Shown here one piece after another: positions 27,679-38,380 of a DNA stretch of 64,000 nt. Under the pieces are notes generated by a model. That model searched no databases. It worked only from the letters and a program-made list of their open reading frames with translations, and was not told the DNA's origin. Position 1 is the stretch's first letter. Every line of letters starts with the position of its first letter. The translations under genes were made by a program, and so were the position numbers. Source of the DNA: Marinomonas alcarazii (GTDB lineage Bacteria > Pseudomonadota > Gammaproteobacteria > Pseudomonadales > Marinomonadaceae); contig NZ_QKLW01000001.1 in assembly GCF_003208215.1 (NCBI RefSeq), positions 762,234 to 826,233 on the forward strand, read 5' to 3'.

Positions 27679-29934
27679 ATGCTCAGAAAAACCCTCGTTA
27701 GTATTGCTGTATCAGGCGCGCTATATGTGTCCAGCAGTTACGCATTGGAACTGGGTGAGTTAACCTCTCAATCAAATTTGGGCGAACCTTATCGCGGGAG
27801 AATAGAGCTTTCCGATGTAGGTGCTTTAACCGACAATGATATTTTGATTCGTCTTGGCAGTGAAAGTGAATTTCGCCAAGCGGGTTTTGCCCCAACGAGT
27901 GTATTATCTCAGCTTAAGTTTGATGTGATTCGCGAAAATGGGCAACTAGCCGTTTCTGTTTCTTCAGACCAAGCTTTGAAAGTGGATGAGTTGCATTTCG
28001 TGTTGGCGGCACGTTGGCCAAGCGGACAGCTGGTACGAGAATATCAAACGCCACTAAATCAGTCAGCATTGGTGAATAAGTCGCAAAATGACGTGGTTCA
28101 ATCGACCGTAGTGTCTTCCCAACAAACTGGTTCTTCCTCTTCCGTGTTTCGTCAAGCAACACTCGCTGCTCAGAAAATGTCTTCTAAAGGTCAGCTAAAT
28201 GTGGCTAAGGGGAATACTCTGTGGTCGATTGCTGGGCAAAATCGACCAACCAATCAGCTAACTATTTATCAGACAATGATGGCGATACAAGCCCTCAACA
28301 AAGATGCGTTTTATTCTAATAACATTAACCTTCTAAAAGAAGGCGCTATTTTACGCTTGCCAACACAAGAGCAGATCGCTCTTTTCAATAAGTCTATTTC
28401 AGAAGAAGAGTTTCAGCGTCAGCACAATGCTTGGATGGCATTAAAAGGCTCCCAATCTGGTGCTTCTGTGAATCAAGCTCAATTAAATACACAAGCGAAA
28501 GCAAAAGCCGCGGCTGATAAAGCTGGAGCGGCTGGTGATAAGTTAACGTTAGCATCCGGCCAAAGTTTATTGCCAGAGAATGCGGCTAGCTCAAATACAG
28601 GTCAAAGCTCTAGTGCGGCAATGAGTGCTTTGCAGAATGAGTTGTCAGCCTCAAAAGAGATGCTCGACAAAGAGCAAAGAGAGAAAGCGGAACTTTCTAG
28701 TCAGCTTGGTGATTTGAATAAGCAGCTGGAAACGTTGGAAAAGCTTATTAGTTTGAAAGACAAGCAAATGGCCGAACTGCAGCAGCAGTTTGCTAGTGCT
28801 CAGCAAGCGCTACAAGAGCAAAAGAATACAGTTGATCAATTGTTAGAAGCCGATCAGATACGTAGAGAGAAAGAGCAAGCGGAAGCGGATTCCTTTGTAA
28901 ATAAAGTATTTGGCAATCCTATTGTTGTATCTATCGGTGCGGTGGTTCTATTGCTGATTGGTCTCTTGATCGGTTTGGTTATGCGTCGTTCTGGAAAAAA
29001 ACAGGAGGAACAAGACCTATCAAAAAAGGATGAGTTTGATCTTTCCCCTGCGGCAGCAGTTGCACCCGTCGCAGCAGTAGCAGCAGCGGAACAGGTTTTA
29101 GCGGATGAACCTGAATCTGAACCTGTTGAAGAGACGAAAGAAGAAGACCCTTTCGCCTTCGATTTTGATAGTCCAGACGACGATGAAGAAGATGATTTGG
29201 CGGACTTCGGTTCGTTCGGTGAAGATGTTGCTTCGACAGAACCATCATTTGATGCGTTTGAGGATGAAGCTGATTCAGCTGAAGATGAGTTTGAAAGTGC
29301 GCTTCAAGATGATACTGAAGAAAGTCTTGATGACATGTTTGATTCCTTTGGTGGCGATGATGCTGTAACTGACACTTTTCCAGAATTAGAAGATACCGAT
29401 GACTTGGATGAGTTAGAAGCATTTGTTGAAGAAGATGATATTCCAACCGTAACCCCAGAAGCGTTGGATACGGATGCTGAAATTGATGAAATAGATACTG
29501 AAGTTGATGAAGTTGATGAAGTTGATAGTGAAGAAGAATCCTTTGTATCAAGTTTATTAAATGATGTTGATGAAGAAGAGCAAGAAGATGTCGATGAATC
29601 TGCTGTCTTTAGTGAATCTCCAAGCGATACATTAGCTAACTCCATTGAAGAGTCGTTAGCAGAAGCTCAACAAGAAGAAGAAATGGAAGTTCCTTCGTTT
29701 GGTGAGGCTGAAGCCGCACAAGACGAAGAAGTAAGCGATGAGGAAGAAGAGTTTGACTTCTTTGATGCTAGTGGGGATGAAGCCGCCACTAAATTAGATT
29801 TAGCAAGAGCCTATATGGATATGGGTGATGAAGAGGGCGCGCGGGTGATCCTTGAAGACGTTATTGATTCTGGCAATGAAAAACAAATTGCGGAAGCGCA
29901 GAATATGATGGAGCGAATGTTCCCAAGTGACTAA
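27679..29934 (+). CDS. fimV: FimV-family polar/pilus assembly protein
   Basis: 751 residues. Signal peptide with cut after SSYA; FimV N-terminal motif LELGELTSQSNLGEPYRG; LysM peptidoglycan-binding domain (about 170-235); long coiled coil (about 310-400); one membrane helix (about 415-440); a strongly acidic Asp/Glu-rich cytoplasmic stretch (about 460-695); and the C-terminal FimV motif TKLDLARAYMDMGD near the end. FimV organises type IV pili and polar complexes in pseudomonads. An AGGGAAG box fixes the ATG. The last 8 nt overlap truA. Confidence 0.9.
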   Translation: MLRKTLVSIAVSGALYVSSSYALELGELTSQSNLGEPYRGRIELSDVGALTDNDILIRLGSESEFRQAGFAPTSVLSQLKFDVIRENGQLAVSVSSDQALKVDELHFVLAARWPSGQLVREYQTPLNQSALVNKSQNDVVQSTVVSSQQTGSSSSVFRQATLAAQKMSSKGQLNVAKGNTLWSIAGQNRPTNQLTIYQTMMAIQALNKDAFYSNNINLLKEGAILRLPTQEQIALFNKSISEEEFQRQHNAWMALKGSQSGASVNQAQLNTQAKAKAAADKAGAAGDKLTLASGQSLLPENAASSNTGQSSSAAMSALQNELSASKEMLDKEQREKAELSSQLGDLNKQLETLEKLISLKDKQMAELQQQFASAQQALQEQKNTVDQLLEADQIRREKEQAEADSFVNKVFGNPIVVSIGAVVLLLIGLLIGLVMRRSGKKQEEQDLSKKDEFDLSPAAAVAPVAAVAAAEQVLADEPESEPVEETKEEDPFAFDFDSPDDDEEDDLADFGSFGEDVASTEPSFDAFEDEADSAEDEFESALQDDTEESLDDMFDSFGGDDAVTDTFPELEDTDDLDELEAFVEEDDIPTVTPEALDTDAEIDEIDTEVDEVDEVDSEEESFVSSLLNDVDEEEQEDVDESAVFSESPSDTLANSIEESLAEAQQEEEMEVPSFGEAEAAQDEEVSDEEEEFDFFDASGDEAATKLDLARAYMDMGDEEGARVILEDVIDSGNEKQIAEAQNMMERMFPSD

Positions 29935-30751
29935 AAAAGTAGTATTGGTTATTGAGTATAACGGCTCTGAATACAAGGGCTGGCAAGCACAAAAATTTGG
30001 TGTTCCAAGTGTTCAGGAGAATTTAGAAAAAGCGTTAAGTGTTGTTGCTAATCACCCTGTGCAAGTGGTTTGCGCAGGGCGAACAGATTCTGGTGTTCAT
30101 GCAAGTGCGCAAGTTGTTCACTTCGAAACAGATGCTGAGCGAAATGAGCGGGCATGGACGTTAGGTGTTAATACCTATTTGCCCTCAGATATTACGGTTG
30201 TCGCAGCGAGCTATGTATCTGACGACTTCCATGCTCGCTTTAGTGCATTAAGTCGTCGTTATCGTTATGTGATTTATTCTTCTCCTTTTTGCCCTGCAAT
30301 TTTGGCAAAAGGCGTGACTTGGACGTACAAAACACTTGATGTTGATGCGATGAGAGAAGCCGCTAAAGTGTTCCTTGGTACTCATGATTTCTCTTCCTTT
30401 CGTGCTATTGGCTGCCAAGCCAATACGCCTATCCGCACCATTCTTAATTTTGACGTACAAAAGCTTGGCCAGTATATTGTTTTAGATGTTAGAGCTAATG
30501 CGTTTTTGCATCATATGATTCGAAATTTTGCTGGTGTCTTAATGTCTATAGGCGCGGGGGAAAAGCCCGTGTCTTGGGCAAAACAGATTTTGGATGCGAA
30601 AGACCGTACTAAAGGTGGTATTACGGCACCACCAACAGGTTTGTATTTTGTCGATGCTCAATATCCAGATGTTTTCAACGTACCTAAACTGCATTTAGGT
30701 CCTCATTTTTTACCCTATGTAGACGAGCCTAACTATGAATTGCCGAGTTAA
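29927..30751 (+). CDS. truA: tRNA pseudouridine(38-40) synthase
   Basis: 274 residues. Makes pseudouridine at tRNA positions 38-40. Catalytic Asp is D54 in AGRTDSGVHA; FSSFRAIGCQA and AFLHHMIRN are further family blocks. The start is a GTG within the last codons of fimV, so it needs coupled translation. It overlaps trpF by 17 nt. The fimV-truA-trpF order is typical of pseudomonads and relatives. Confidence 0.94.
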   Translation: MTKKVVLVIEYNGSEYKGWQAQKFGVPSVQENLEKALSVVANHPVQVVCAGRTDSGVHASAQVVHFETDAERNERAWTLGVNTYLPSDITVVAASYVSDDFHARFSALSRRYRYVIYSSPFCPAILAKGVTWTYKTLDVDAMREAAKVFLGTHDFSSFRAIGCQANTPIRTILNFDVQKLGQYIVLDVRANAFLHHMIRNFAGVLMSIGAGEKPVSWAKQILDAKDRTKGGITAPPTGLYFVDAQYPDVFNVPKLHLGPHFLPYVDEPNYELPS

Positions 30752-31352
30752 AATCTGTGGGATAACCAACCTTGAAGATGCAATGATGGCTTGTAATCAT
30801 GGGGCGGATGCTCTTGGTTTTGTTTTTTATGAAAAAAGCCCAAGGTATGTGTCCCCAGAAATGGCAAATTCTATTGTTAAACAATTGCCTCCTTTTGTTA
30901 CGCCCGTTGCTTTATTTGTTGATGCTGACTCATCGCTTATTGAGTCAGTGGTTGGAGCGAATTCACGTTGGATGATTCAATTTCATGGTAATGAATCTGA
31001 GTCTGAGTGCCGTCGCTATGATCGTCCTTATATGAAAGCGTTGCGAGTTCAGCAGGGCGATAATATTGTCGCTCTAGTTGATCAATACCCAAGCGCCACA
31101 GCAATGCTGCTAGATGCTTATAAAGCAGGTGTGCCAGGAGGTACTGGCGAAGTATTTGATTGGTCTCTAATTCCGGCCGATTTGTCGAAGCCCATTGTGC
31201 TTGCCGGTGGTTTAACCCCAGAGAATATTAAACAAGCGATAAATCAGGTTGCTCCTTATGCTGTTGATGTAAGTGGTGGCGTTGAATTGTCAAAAGGCAT
31301 CAAGAGTGAGCCGAGAGTTCAAGAGTTTATTCGTGGAGCAAAGAGTGAATAG
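30735..31352 (+). CDS. trpF: Phosphoribosylanthranilate isomerase
   Basis: 205-residue TIM barrel that converts phosphoribosylanthranilate to CdRP in tryptophan synthesis. General base C8 (VKICGIT) and the acid Asp in VDVSGGVE are present. The ATG lies 17 nt before the truA stop. It overlaps trpB by 8 nt. Stand-alone TrpF, not fused to TrpC. Confidence 0.94.
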   Translation: MNCRVKICGITNLEDAMMACNHGADALGFVFYEKSPRYVSPEMANSIVKQLPPFVTPVALFVDADSSLIESVVGANSRWMIQFHGNESESECRRYDRPYMKALRVQQGDNIVALVDQYPSATAMLLDAYKAGVPGGTGEVFDWSLIPADLSKPIVLAGGLTPENIKQAINQVAPYAVDVSGGVELSKGIKSEPRVQEFIRGAKSE

Positions 31353-32556
31353 CAACGATATTAATCTAGATTTACCAGATTCCCATGGCCGTTTTGGTTC
31401 CTATGGCGGCATTTTTGTTTCTGAAACATTGATGTCAGCTTTGGACGATTTGGCCAAAATGTATGAACGCCTCTCTAAAGACAGTGAATTTCAAGCGGCG
31501 TTTGACTATGACTTGGCCCATTATGTTGGTCGTCCATCACCGCTTTATTTTGCTGAGCGCCTTACTAAGAAAGCAGGTGGGGCTAAGATTTACTTAAAGC
31601 GTGAAGATTTGAATCACACTGGCGCTCATAAGATAAATAATACGATAGGCCAAGCTTTGCTGGCGAAGCACATGGGCAAGCCAAATATTATTGCGGAAAC
31701 TGGGGCGGGGCAGCACGGTGTTGCTTCAGCGACAGTGGCGGCTCGTTTGGGTTTAAAATGTAAGGTGTTTATGGGGGCGGAAGATATTCGTCGTCAATCA
31801 CTGAATGTTTACCGTATGAAGTTGCTTGGTGCCGAGGTTATCTCTGTCGATTCGGGTACGAAAACGCTGAAAGACGCGCTGAATGAAGCGATGCGCTATT
31901 GGGTTGGCAATGTGGACGATACTTTTTACATCATTGGTACGGCTGCAGGTCCTCATCCATACCCAAAATTGGTTCGCGATTTTCAGGCTGTTATTGGTCG
32001 TGAGACCAAAGCACAATGCTTGGATCATGAAGGTCGATTGCCTGATGCTGTTGTGGCCTGTGTTGGTGGTGGTTCAAACGCCATTGGTATGTTTCATCCA
32101 TTCATAAAAGATGAAAATGTTGCTATGTACGGTGTTGAGGCTGGCGGTGATGGTATTGAAACGGGTCGTCACGCTGCCCCTCTAAGTGCTGGTCGTCCTG
32201 GTGTGTTGCATGGTAACCGTACTTATGTGATGGCGGATGATGACGGCCAGATTATTGGTACCCATTCCATTTCTGCGGGTTTGGATTATCCGGGTGTGGG
32301 TCCTGAGCATGCTTGGTTGAAAGACATTGGTCGAGCTAATTATGTCGCAATTAATGATGATGAGGCGATGCAAGGCTTCAGGGATTTAACCCGTCTAGAG
32401 GGTATTATGCCTGCGCTTGAGTCAAGTCATGCTGTTGCATATGGTATGAAACTCGCTGCGACGATGGAGAAAGATAAGATTGTCGTTATCAATCTTTCTG
32501 GTCGTGGTGATAAAGATATTCTTACTGTAGCTGAGCTGGATGGGATTGATGTATGA
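31345..32556 (+). CDS. trpB: Tryptophan synthase beta chain
   Basis: 403 residues. Joins indole and serine to tryptophan with PLP. Schiff-base Lys is K96 (HTGAHKINN); GGGSNAIG binds the PLP phosphate. The GTG at 31345, with GGAG 7 nt upstream, lies inside the end of trpF. It ends in ATGA shared with trpA. It forms the alpha2-beta2 complex with TrpA. Confidence 0.95.
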   Translation: MNSNDINLDLPDSHGRFGSYGGIFVSETLMSALDDLAKMYERLSKDSEFQAAFDYDLAHYVGRPSPLYFAERLTKKAGGAKIYLKREDLNHTGAHKINNTIGQALLAKHMGKPNIIAETGAGQHGVASATVAARLGLKCKVFMGAEDIRRQSLNVYRMKLLGAEVISVDSGTKTLKDALNEAMRYWVGNVDDTFYIIGTAAGPHPYPKLVRDFQAVIGRETKAQCLDHEGRLPDAVVACVGGGSNAIGMFHPFIKDENVAMYGVEAGGDGIETGRHAAPLSAGRPGVLHGNRTYVMADDDGQIIGTHSISAGLDYPGVGPEHAWLKDIGRANYVAINDDEAMQGFRDLTRLEGIMPALESSHAVAYGMKLAATMEKDKIVVINLSGRGDKDILTVAELDGIDV

Positions 32557-33359
32557 GCCGCATTAAACAATGTTTTGAAAATTTAGAAAAATCTGGTAAA
32601 AAGGCGCTCATTCCGTATATTACCGCTGGCGATCCTTCGCCTGAGTATTCTGTCGCTTTAATGGATGCTTTGGTAGACGGCGGCGCTGATGTGATTGAAA
32701 TAGGTATGCCTTTTTCTGATCCTATGGCTGACGGTCCAGTTATTCAGTTAGCTTGTGAGAGAAGTTTGGCGGCGGGTACAAGTGTTAAAAAAGTATTGCA
32801 AATTATTGCCGACTTTAGAAAGAAGAATACTCACACTCCGGTTGTTTTGATGGGCTATTTGAACCCAATTGAGTTCTTTGGGTATCAAGCTTTTTCAAAT
32901 GCTGCAAAAGAAGCGGGTGTTGATGGCGTTTTATTAGTAGATCTGACTCCAGAAGAGGCGACAGATGTAGTAGAATGCTTCCGAGAGAATGAGATTGATC
33001 TTATTTATCTGCTGTCACCGACTACGACACCAGAGCGCGCTAAGAAAATTTGTGATTTAGCGACCGGTTATGTTTATTACGTTTCTGTTAAAGGTGTGAC
33101 AGGCTCTGCTGAGTTAGATGTAGACAGTGTAAAAAAGCATGTTGATTCATTACGTGCTATTACGACTTTGCCGATTGGTGTTGGCTTCGGTATTCGTGAT
33201 GCGAAAACAGCAGCGTTAGTCAGTCAATGTGCTGATGGGGTCATTGTAGGTAGTGTGTTGGTTAACGCCATTGCCGAAAATAAAGATCATCAAAAAGAAT
33301 ATATAGCTGGCGCTTTAAAAGATATTTTATTACCAATGCGTAATGAAATGGACGCTTAA
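32553..33359 (+). CDS. trpA: Tryptophan synthase alpha chain
   Basis: 268 residues. Splits indole-3-glycerol phosphate to indole, which is channelled to TrpB. Catalytic E49 and D60 fall at exactly the E. coli positions ([15 protein letters not shown]). ATGA overlap with trpB. It is followed after 31 nt by accD, so tryptophan synthesis is linked on one transcript to fatty-acid and folate genes. Confidence 0.95.
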   Translation: MSRIKQCFENLEKSGKKALIPYITAGDPSPEYSVALMDALVDGGADVIEIGMPFSDPMADGPVIQLACERSLAAGTSVKKVLQIIADFRKKNTHTPVVLMGYLNPIEFFGYQAFSNAAKEAGVDGVLLVDLTPEEATDVVECFRENEIDLIYLLSPTTTPERAKKICDLATGYVYYVSVKGVTGSAELDVDSVKKHVDSLRAITTLPIGVGFGIRDAKTAALVSQCADGVIVGSVLVNAIAENKDHQKEYIAGALKDILLPMRNEMDA

Positions 33360-33390
33360 GCGGCAGCCAACGAGAGATATGGAGAATTAA

Positions 33391-34254
33391 ATGAGTAGCT
33401 GGTTAGATAAATTTGTCCCTTCCATTGTGCGCAGCGAATCAAAGCGCAGCACAGGTTCTGTGCCTGAAGGTCTTTGGAAGAAGTGTCCAAAATGTGAAAA
33501 CGTTTTATATCGTCCCGAGCTAGAAAAGAATTTAGATGTTTGTCCTAAGTGCGAGCATCATCTTCGTGTAAGTGCACGTCGTCGTTTGGATATCTTTTTG
33601 GACAAAGAAGGTCGTCATGAAATCGGCGCACATCTTGAGCCTGAAGATAAATTGAAGTTTAAAGATTCAAAACGCTATAAAGACCGTATCGCGGATGCAC
33701 AAAAAGCAACTGGTGAGAAAGATGCTTTGGTTGCTATGCAGGGTGTCTTGAACGGTATGCCTGTTGTTGCTGTAGCATTTGAATTTAGCTTCTTGGGCGG
33801 CTCTATGGGGGCCATTGTAGGTGAACGATTTATCCAAGCGGTAAATGTTTGTTTAGAAAAACGTATTCCTCTTATTTGCTTCTCGGCAAGTGGCGGCGCA
33901 CGTATGCAAGAAGCTTTGATTTCTTTGATGCAGATGGCTAAAACAAGTGCTGGCCTTGAGCGTTTGAAGCAAGAAGGTATTCCATACATCTCTGTGATGA
34001 CAGACCCTGTATTCGGTGGTGTATCTGCTTCTTTGGCTATGCTAGGTGATTTAAACGTTGCTGAGCCAAATGCATTGATCGGTTTTGCTGGTCCTCGTGT
34101 AATTGAGCAAACGGTACGTGAAAAACTACCAGAAGGCTTCCAGCGTAGTGAGTTCCTGCTTGATAAAGGCGCTCTTGATATGATTATTAAGCGTGATGAA
34201 ATGCGCGATCGCTTGTTCAATATCTTATCTCTGCTTACCAATAAGGTTGCTTAA
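33391..34254 (+). CDS. accD: Acetyl-CoA carboxylase carboxyltransferase beta subunit
   Basis: 287 residues. Transfers carboxyl from carboxybiotin to acetyl-CoA in the AccA-AccD complex. The N-terminal C4 zinc ribbon uses C32, C35, C51 and C54; the crotonase-like core follows ([22 protein letters not shown]). accA is elsewhere. GGAG precedes the ATG. folC starts 4 nt after the stop. Confidence 0.96.
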   Translation: MSSWLDKFVPSIVRSESKRSTGSVPEGLWKKCPKCENVLYRPELEKNLDVCPKCEHHLRVSARRRLDIFLDKEGRHEIGAHLEPEDKLKFKDSKRYKDRIADAQKATGEKDALVAMQGVLNGMPVVAVAFEFSFLGGSMGAIVGERFIQAVNVCLEKRIPLICFSASGGARMQEALISLMQMAKTSAGLERLKQEGIPYISVMTDPVFGGVSASLAMLGDLNVAEPNALIGFAGPRVIEQTVREKLPEGFQRSEFLLDKGALDMIIKRDEMRDRLFNILSLLTNKVA

Positions 34255-34258
34255 TTAG

Positions 34259-35515
34259 ATGACGCACACGTCATTAGCGAGTTGGCTTTCATACATTGAA
34301 AGCCAACATCCCTCTGAGATAGAGCTAGGTCTAGAACGAGGGAATGCTGTATTAGCTCGATTAAATTTATCTAGACCTAAGGTCAATGTAATTACCGTGG
34401 CTGGCACTAATGGCAAAGGCTCGACTTGTGCCATGCTGACACAGTATTTATGTAGTCAAAATTATTCTGTTGGTACTTATACCTCTCCTCATTTCCTTCG
34501 ATTCAATGAGCGTGTTGCTCTTAATAACTCTCCTTGTGATGACGATATTTTGTGTCGCGCATTTGAAGCTGTAGAAGCGGCACGTGACGGCATAACGCTT
34601 ACCTATTTTGAATTTAGTACTCTGGCAGCTTTGTGGATTTTTGATCAAAGCGAATTGGATTATTGGGTTCTAGAAGTTGGTTTGGGTGGGCGATTGGATT
34701 CTGTCAATATGATCGATGCTGACGTTGCTGTTGTGACTTCTATCGCGTTGGATCACGTCGATTGGCTTGGTGATAATTTGGATGTTATTGCTCGAGAGAA
34801 AACAGGTATCGCCCGAAAAGACAAATTATTGGTCAGTGGTGTGGTGAATCCTCCTGAGACCATTGCTAGCACCGCGTTAGAAATTGGCGCTAGGCTACAT
34901 CAAAAGGGCGTGGATTTTACCTTTGACAGTAATGAGCATGAATGGTCATGGGTCGGAGCTGGTATTCAGTATGCGCATTTACCGATTCCTACATTGCCTT
35001 TGCAGAATGCTGCTACTGTTCTCGCTGTCTTAGTGTATATGGGATTTGCCCCATCTCAGGAAGATCTTGAGACACTATTTAGTACAGCAGAGCTAACTGG
35101 GCGTTTTCAGAAAGTAGCTTCTTCACCTGACGTTTATATTGATGTCGCACATAATCCGGAAGCGGCTTTGGAGCTGGCGCAGCGCATAAAACATTTGCCT
35201 GCCAAGCCGATTGCAGTTTGCGGTATGTTAAAAGATAAAGATATTAACAGTGTGATGACTTACCTTGCGGACAGTTTTTCAGGTTGGTTTTGTAGTGACT
35301 TGCCTGGTCCAAGGGGAGCAAAAGCCAATGAGCTTATTGAGTGCATTGTACAGCAGTCCGAGAGTAAAACTTTTAGCGTTAATGCTTTCACCTCGGTACA
35401 AGATGCCTATATGGCAGCGTTAAATCAGGCAAAGCAAAAAGATTGCCCCGTTGTTGTCTTTGGCTCCTTTGTAACCGTCTCAGAATATTTGGCGATCGGT
35501 CAATTGGAAAAGTGA
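34259..35515 (+). CDS. folC: Folylpolyglutamate/dihydrofolate synthase
   Basis: 418 residues, Mur-ligase-like. ATP loop VAGTNGKGSTCAM near residue 48, SLH-like EVGLGGRLDSVN and DHVDWLG blocks, C-terminal ligase domain with DVAHNPEAA. Adds glutamates to folates and makes dihydrofolate. Next in the order accD-folC-dedD-cvpA-purF seen in E. coli and Pseudomonas. Confidence 0.94.
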   Translation: MTHTSLASWLSYIESQHPSEIELGLERGNAVLARLNLSRPKVNVITVAGTNGKGSTCAMLTQYLCSQNYSVGTYTSPHFLRFNERVALNNSPCDDDILCRAFEAVEAARDGITLTYFEFSTLAALWIFDQSELDYWVLEVGLGGRLDSVNMIDADVAVVTSIALDHVDWLGDNLDVIAREKTGIARKDKLLVSGVVNPPETIASTALEIGARLHQKGVDFTFDSNEHEWSWVGAGIQYAHLPIPTLPLQNAATVLAVLVYMGFAPSQEDLETLFSTAELTGRFQKVASSPDVYIDVAHNPEAALELAQRIKHLPAKPIAVCGMLKDKDINSVMTYLADSFSGWFCSDLPGPRGAKANELIECIVQQSESKTFSVNAFTSVQDAYMAALNQAKQKDCPVVVFGSFVTVSEYLAIGQLEK

Positions 35516-35518
35516 TTT

Positions 35519-36097
35519 ATGATAGATAGAACCATTACGTACAGGCTGATTGGTGCAGGGATTATGGTGTTGTCCGCTTCTATTATATTGCCATTAATCC
35601 TAGATGGAGAACGTCCTGAAGAATTGGATATGCAGGTTCAGGTGACATCGCCACCTGCATTTTCTCCTATTGAAATTGCACCGGCTCAACCTGTTGACAG
35701 CCTACCCGTTACATCCATGCAAGATTCTGCAAGCGATTCTGACGAAATTGAATTAATACCTGTGCCAAAACCAGCAAAGGATGTTTCTCAGGTCAGCTCA
35801 ATAGAGCCTGAAGAGCCAGCATCGTCTGCGAAAGCGCCTGTCGAGAAACGTACTCCTACAGTGGTTGCTGATCGTTGGACATTGCAAATTGCTACGTTCA
35901 AGAGCAAAGACAATGCAACGCGCTTAGTAGAAAAGCTCAAGGCTGCTAAGTACGATGCCTACAGTCTGACAACCAATTCGCTTTATAAAGTGTATGTTGG
36001 TCCAGAGCTTAAGCGTGAAGTCTCCGATAAACTGCGAGATGAAATTAAAAAAGAGTTTAGTTTGAGCGGGATTGTTGTGAAATATTCGGTGAATTAA
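35519..36097 (+). CDS. dedD: SPOR-domain cell-division protein, DedD-like
   Basis: 192 residues. One N-terminal membrane helix (about 10-27), a Pro/Ser/Glu-rich periplasmic linker, and a C-terminal SPOR domain (about 117-192; RWTLQIATFKSKDNA and YKVYVGP) that binds denuded septal peptidoglycan. DedD joins the divisome in E. coli. Its place between folC and cvpA supports the name. Confidence 0.88.
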   Translation: MIDRTITYRLIGAGIMVLSASIILPLILDGERPEELDMQVQVTSPPAFSPIEIAPAQPVDSLPVTSMQDSASDSDEIELIPVPKPAKDVSQVSSIEPEEPASSAKAPVEKRTPTVVADRWTLQIATFKSKDNATRLVEKLKAAKYDAYSLTTNSLYKVYVGPELKREVSDKLRDEIKKEFSLSGIVVKYSVN

Positions 36098-36172
36098 GCT
36101 GATAATGTATTTCGCAGTGTTTGGAATCAGTTAGGCGTCTGTTAAACTCCGCAGCGATTTTTAGAGGTTTTC

Positions 36173-36706
36173 ATGGAGCAGGTAAGTTCTTTATCGACTG
36201 TTGATTGGTTGATTATTGCAGTAGTGGTTCTTTCTACTCTTTTAAGTTTGAAAAGAGGGTTTGTTAAAGAAGTTTTATCCTTGCTGACTTGGGTTGTTGC
36301 CTTTGTTGTGTCGGTGAAATTCTCAGATCAAATGCAATCTCTATTAATTGATCAAGTTCAAAATGATCAGATTCGATATATCGTTTCTTTTGTTTCGCTT
36401 TTTATCGCTTCGTTGATTGTAGGGGCGCTAGTCAGCTTTTTGCTCAGCTCCTTAATTCAGGTAACGGGCTTGTCTAGCACCGACAGAGTGCTAGGAATGT
36501 TGTTTGGCTTTGCTCGTGGTGGCTTAGTCGTTGTGGCTTTTGTTGCGTTATTGAGCTTAAGTCCTGCAATAGAGAAAACGGAATTTTGGAAAACATCTCA
36601 ATTGATCCCTCAATTGGGGCAATTGAATAACTGGACACGTGATATGTTAGGCAAGAGCTCGGATCTAATGGATTCGTCTCTCATTGATCGTGCCCTTGGC
36701 AATTAG
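36173..36706 (+). CDS. cvpA: CvpA-family membrane protein
   Basis: 177 residues with about four membrane helices, including VDWLIIAVVVLSTLLSLKRG at the start, and a conserved GFARGGLVVVAFVALL segment. Needed for colicin V export in E. coli; its core role in the envelope is unclear. It is upstream of purF as in most gammaproteobacteria. Confidence 0.9.
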   Translation: MEQVSSLSTVDWLIIAVVVLSTLLSLKRGFVKEVLSLLTWVVAFVVSVKFSDQMQSLLIDQVQNDQIRYIVSFVSLFIASLIVGALVSFLLSSLIQVTGLSSTDRVLGMLFGFARGGLVVVAFVALLSLSPAIEKTEFWKTSQLIPQLGQLNNWTRDMLGKSSDLMDSSLIDRALGN

Positions 36707-36783
36707 TTGTTATCAGTAGCAGCAAAAAAATAGATAGAAACTTGCGGCGTTTGCCGCAATTCCCCAACACGAGGATATAGAAC

Positions 36784-38292
36784 ATGTGTGGTATCGTTGG
36801 TGTCGTAGGCACATCCATGGTCAATCAAGCCATTTTTGATGCATTAACCCTTCTTCAACATCGCGGGCAAGATGCAGCAGGCATGGTCACAAGCCATAAT
36901 GGACGTTTGTGCTTACGCAAAGACAATGGTCCGGTGAGTGAAGTATTTCGCACTCGTCATATGAAAAAACTACACGGTAATATCGGCATTGGTCATGCTC
37001 GTTACCCAACAGCGGGTACTTCTAGTTCAGCAGAAGCCCAACCTTTTTATGTTAATTCTCCATATGGTATTTCGCTTGCTCACAACGGCAATTTAACGAA
37101 TACCGAAAAGCTTAAGCAAGAAGTGTTCGAGTCGGACTTGCGACATGTAAATACCACGTCTGACTCAGAAGTGCTGTTGAATGTTCTTGCCCATGAATTG
37201 CACTTGGAAAACAAGCTAATCCCAACACCTGAAGATATTTTTAATGCACTTGAGCGTGTTTACAATCGCATCGAAGGCGGCTACGCAGTTGTTGCCTTGA
37301 TTACTGGCTACGGCATTTTAGCCTTTCGTGATCCTGATGGTATTCGTCCATTAATTTACGGCTCTCGTAAAACTGAGTCAGGCGTAGAGTACATGGTGGC
37401 GTCTGAGAGCGTTGCTTTGGATGCAGCAGGCTTTAAGGTAGAGCGTGATATTCAACCAGGCGAAGCGATTTTCTTTGATGTGAATCACAACGTACATGTG
37501 CGCCAATGTACAGAGAAAAGGGTAGCCCGCCCTTGTTTGTTCGAGTATGTGTACTTTGCTCGTCCAGATACTGTTATTGATAGCATTTCTGTCTATAAAG
37601 CACGCATGAACATGGGTGATCGTCTGGCCGCGAAAATTGAGCGTGAGTGGAAAGATCATGACATTGACGTGGTGATTCCAATTCCAGATACCAGTCGTAC
37701 AGCAGCGTTACAAATAGCACAAACACTAAATATCCCATTCCGTGAAGGATTAGTGAAAAATCGCTATATTGGCCGTACTTTTATAATGCCGGGTCAATCG
37801 GTACGTAAGAAGTCAGTTCGCCAAAAACTGAACCCAGTACCTTTCGAATTTAAAGACAAAACGGTATTGCTGGTTGATGACTCTATTGTTCGTGGAACAA
37901 CGAGTAAAGAAATTATCGAGATGGCGCGTGAAGCGGGTGCCAAGAAGGTATATATCGCATCTGCAGCACCAGAAGTTCGTTATCCGAACGTGTATGGTAT
38001 TGACATGCCTGCGGTGACAGAGCTGATTGCTAATGGTCGTAATGTAGATGAAATTTGCGAATTAATTGGTGCTGATAAACTGATCTTCCAAGATTTGGAA
38101 GACTTAATTGAAGCATGCATTGATGACAAACATTCAGATGTTCGTGAATTCGATACTTCTGTGTTTGATGGCAAATACATTGCCGGCAATATTGATGGCG
38201 CTTATCTTGCTCGTCTTGAAAGCGTACGAAATGATTCCCAGAAGTCTTCTCTTGAAGTCGCGTCTGGTAGTGACATGATGCACCCTATGTAG
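36784..38292 (+). CDS. purF: Amidophosphoribosyltransferase
   Basis: 502 residues. First step of purine synthesis: transfers glutamine amide nitrogen to PRPP. The N-terminal nucleophile is Cys2 (MCGIVGVVG), freed by Met removal. The PRPP site is [15 protein letters not shown] 7-bp hairpin TTGCGGC/GCCGCAA lies 25 nt upstream of the start, without a T tract. The gene ends at a strong terminator. Confidence 0.96.
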   Translation: MCGIVGVVGTSMVNQAIFDALTLLQHRGQDAAGMVTSHNGRLCLRKDNGPVSEVFRTRHMKKLHGNIGIGHARYPTAGTSSSAEAQPFYVNSPYGISLAHNGNLTNTEKLKQEVFESDLRHVNTTSDSEVLLNVLAHELHLENKLIPTPEDIFNALERVYNRIEGGYAVVALITGYGILAFRDPDGIRPLIYGSRKTESGVEYMVASESVALDAAGFKVERDIQPGEAIFFDVNHNVHVRQCTEKRVARPCLFEYVYFARPDTVIDSISVYKARMNMGDRLAAKIEREWKDHDIDVVIPIPDTSRTAALQIAQTLNIPFREGLVKNRYIGRTFIMPGQSVRKKSVRQKLNPVPFEFKDKTVLLVDDSIVRGTTSKEIIEMAREAGAKKVYIASAAPEVRYPNVYGIDMPAVTELIANGRNVDEICELIGADKLIFQDLEDLIEACIDDKHSDVREFDTSVFDGKYIAGNIDGAYLARLESVRNDSQKSSLEVASGSDMMHPM

Positions 38293-38320
38293 CAAAATCA
38301 TGAGATAGTGACTTACGAAA

Positions 38321-38353
38321 CAAAGCCAGGTCACGCCTGGCTTTGTTGTTTTT
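38321..38353 (+). terminator. purF terminator
   Basis: 10-bp perfect stem CAAAGCCAGG/CCTGGCTTTG, 5-nt loop, then a T-rich tail. Confidence 0.9.
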
Positions 38354-38380
38354 AGCTAAGGCAATTTTGGAGAGACACGA

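Noticed and set aside
28979-29551. 190-codon open frame on the minus strand inside fimV
   Set aside because: It arises from the Asp/Glu-rich repeat codons read backwards (His/Gln/Leu rich), with no start context.
33675-34241. 188-codon minus-strand frame inside accD
   Set aside because: Fully antisense to a highly conserved enzyme gene; composition typical of a shadow frame.
36742-36759. TTGCGGC-GTTT-GCCGCAA upstream of purF as a PurR operator
   Set aside because: It shares only the CGTTTGC half with the PurR consensus; it is better described as a leader hairpin.
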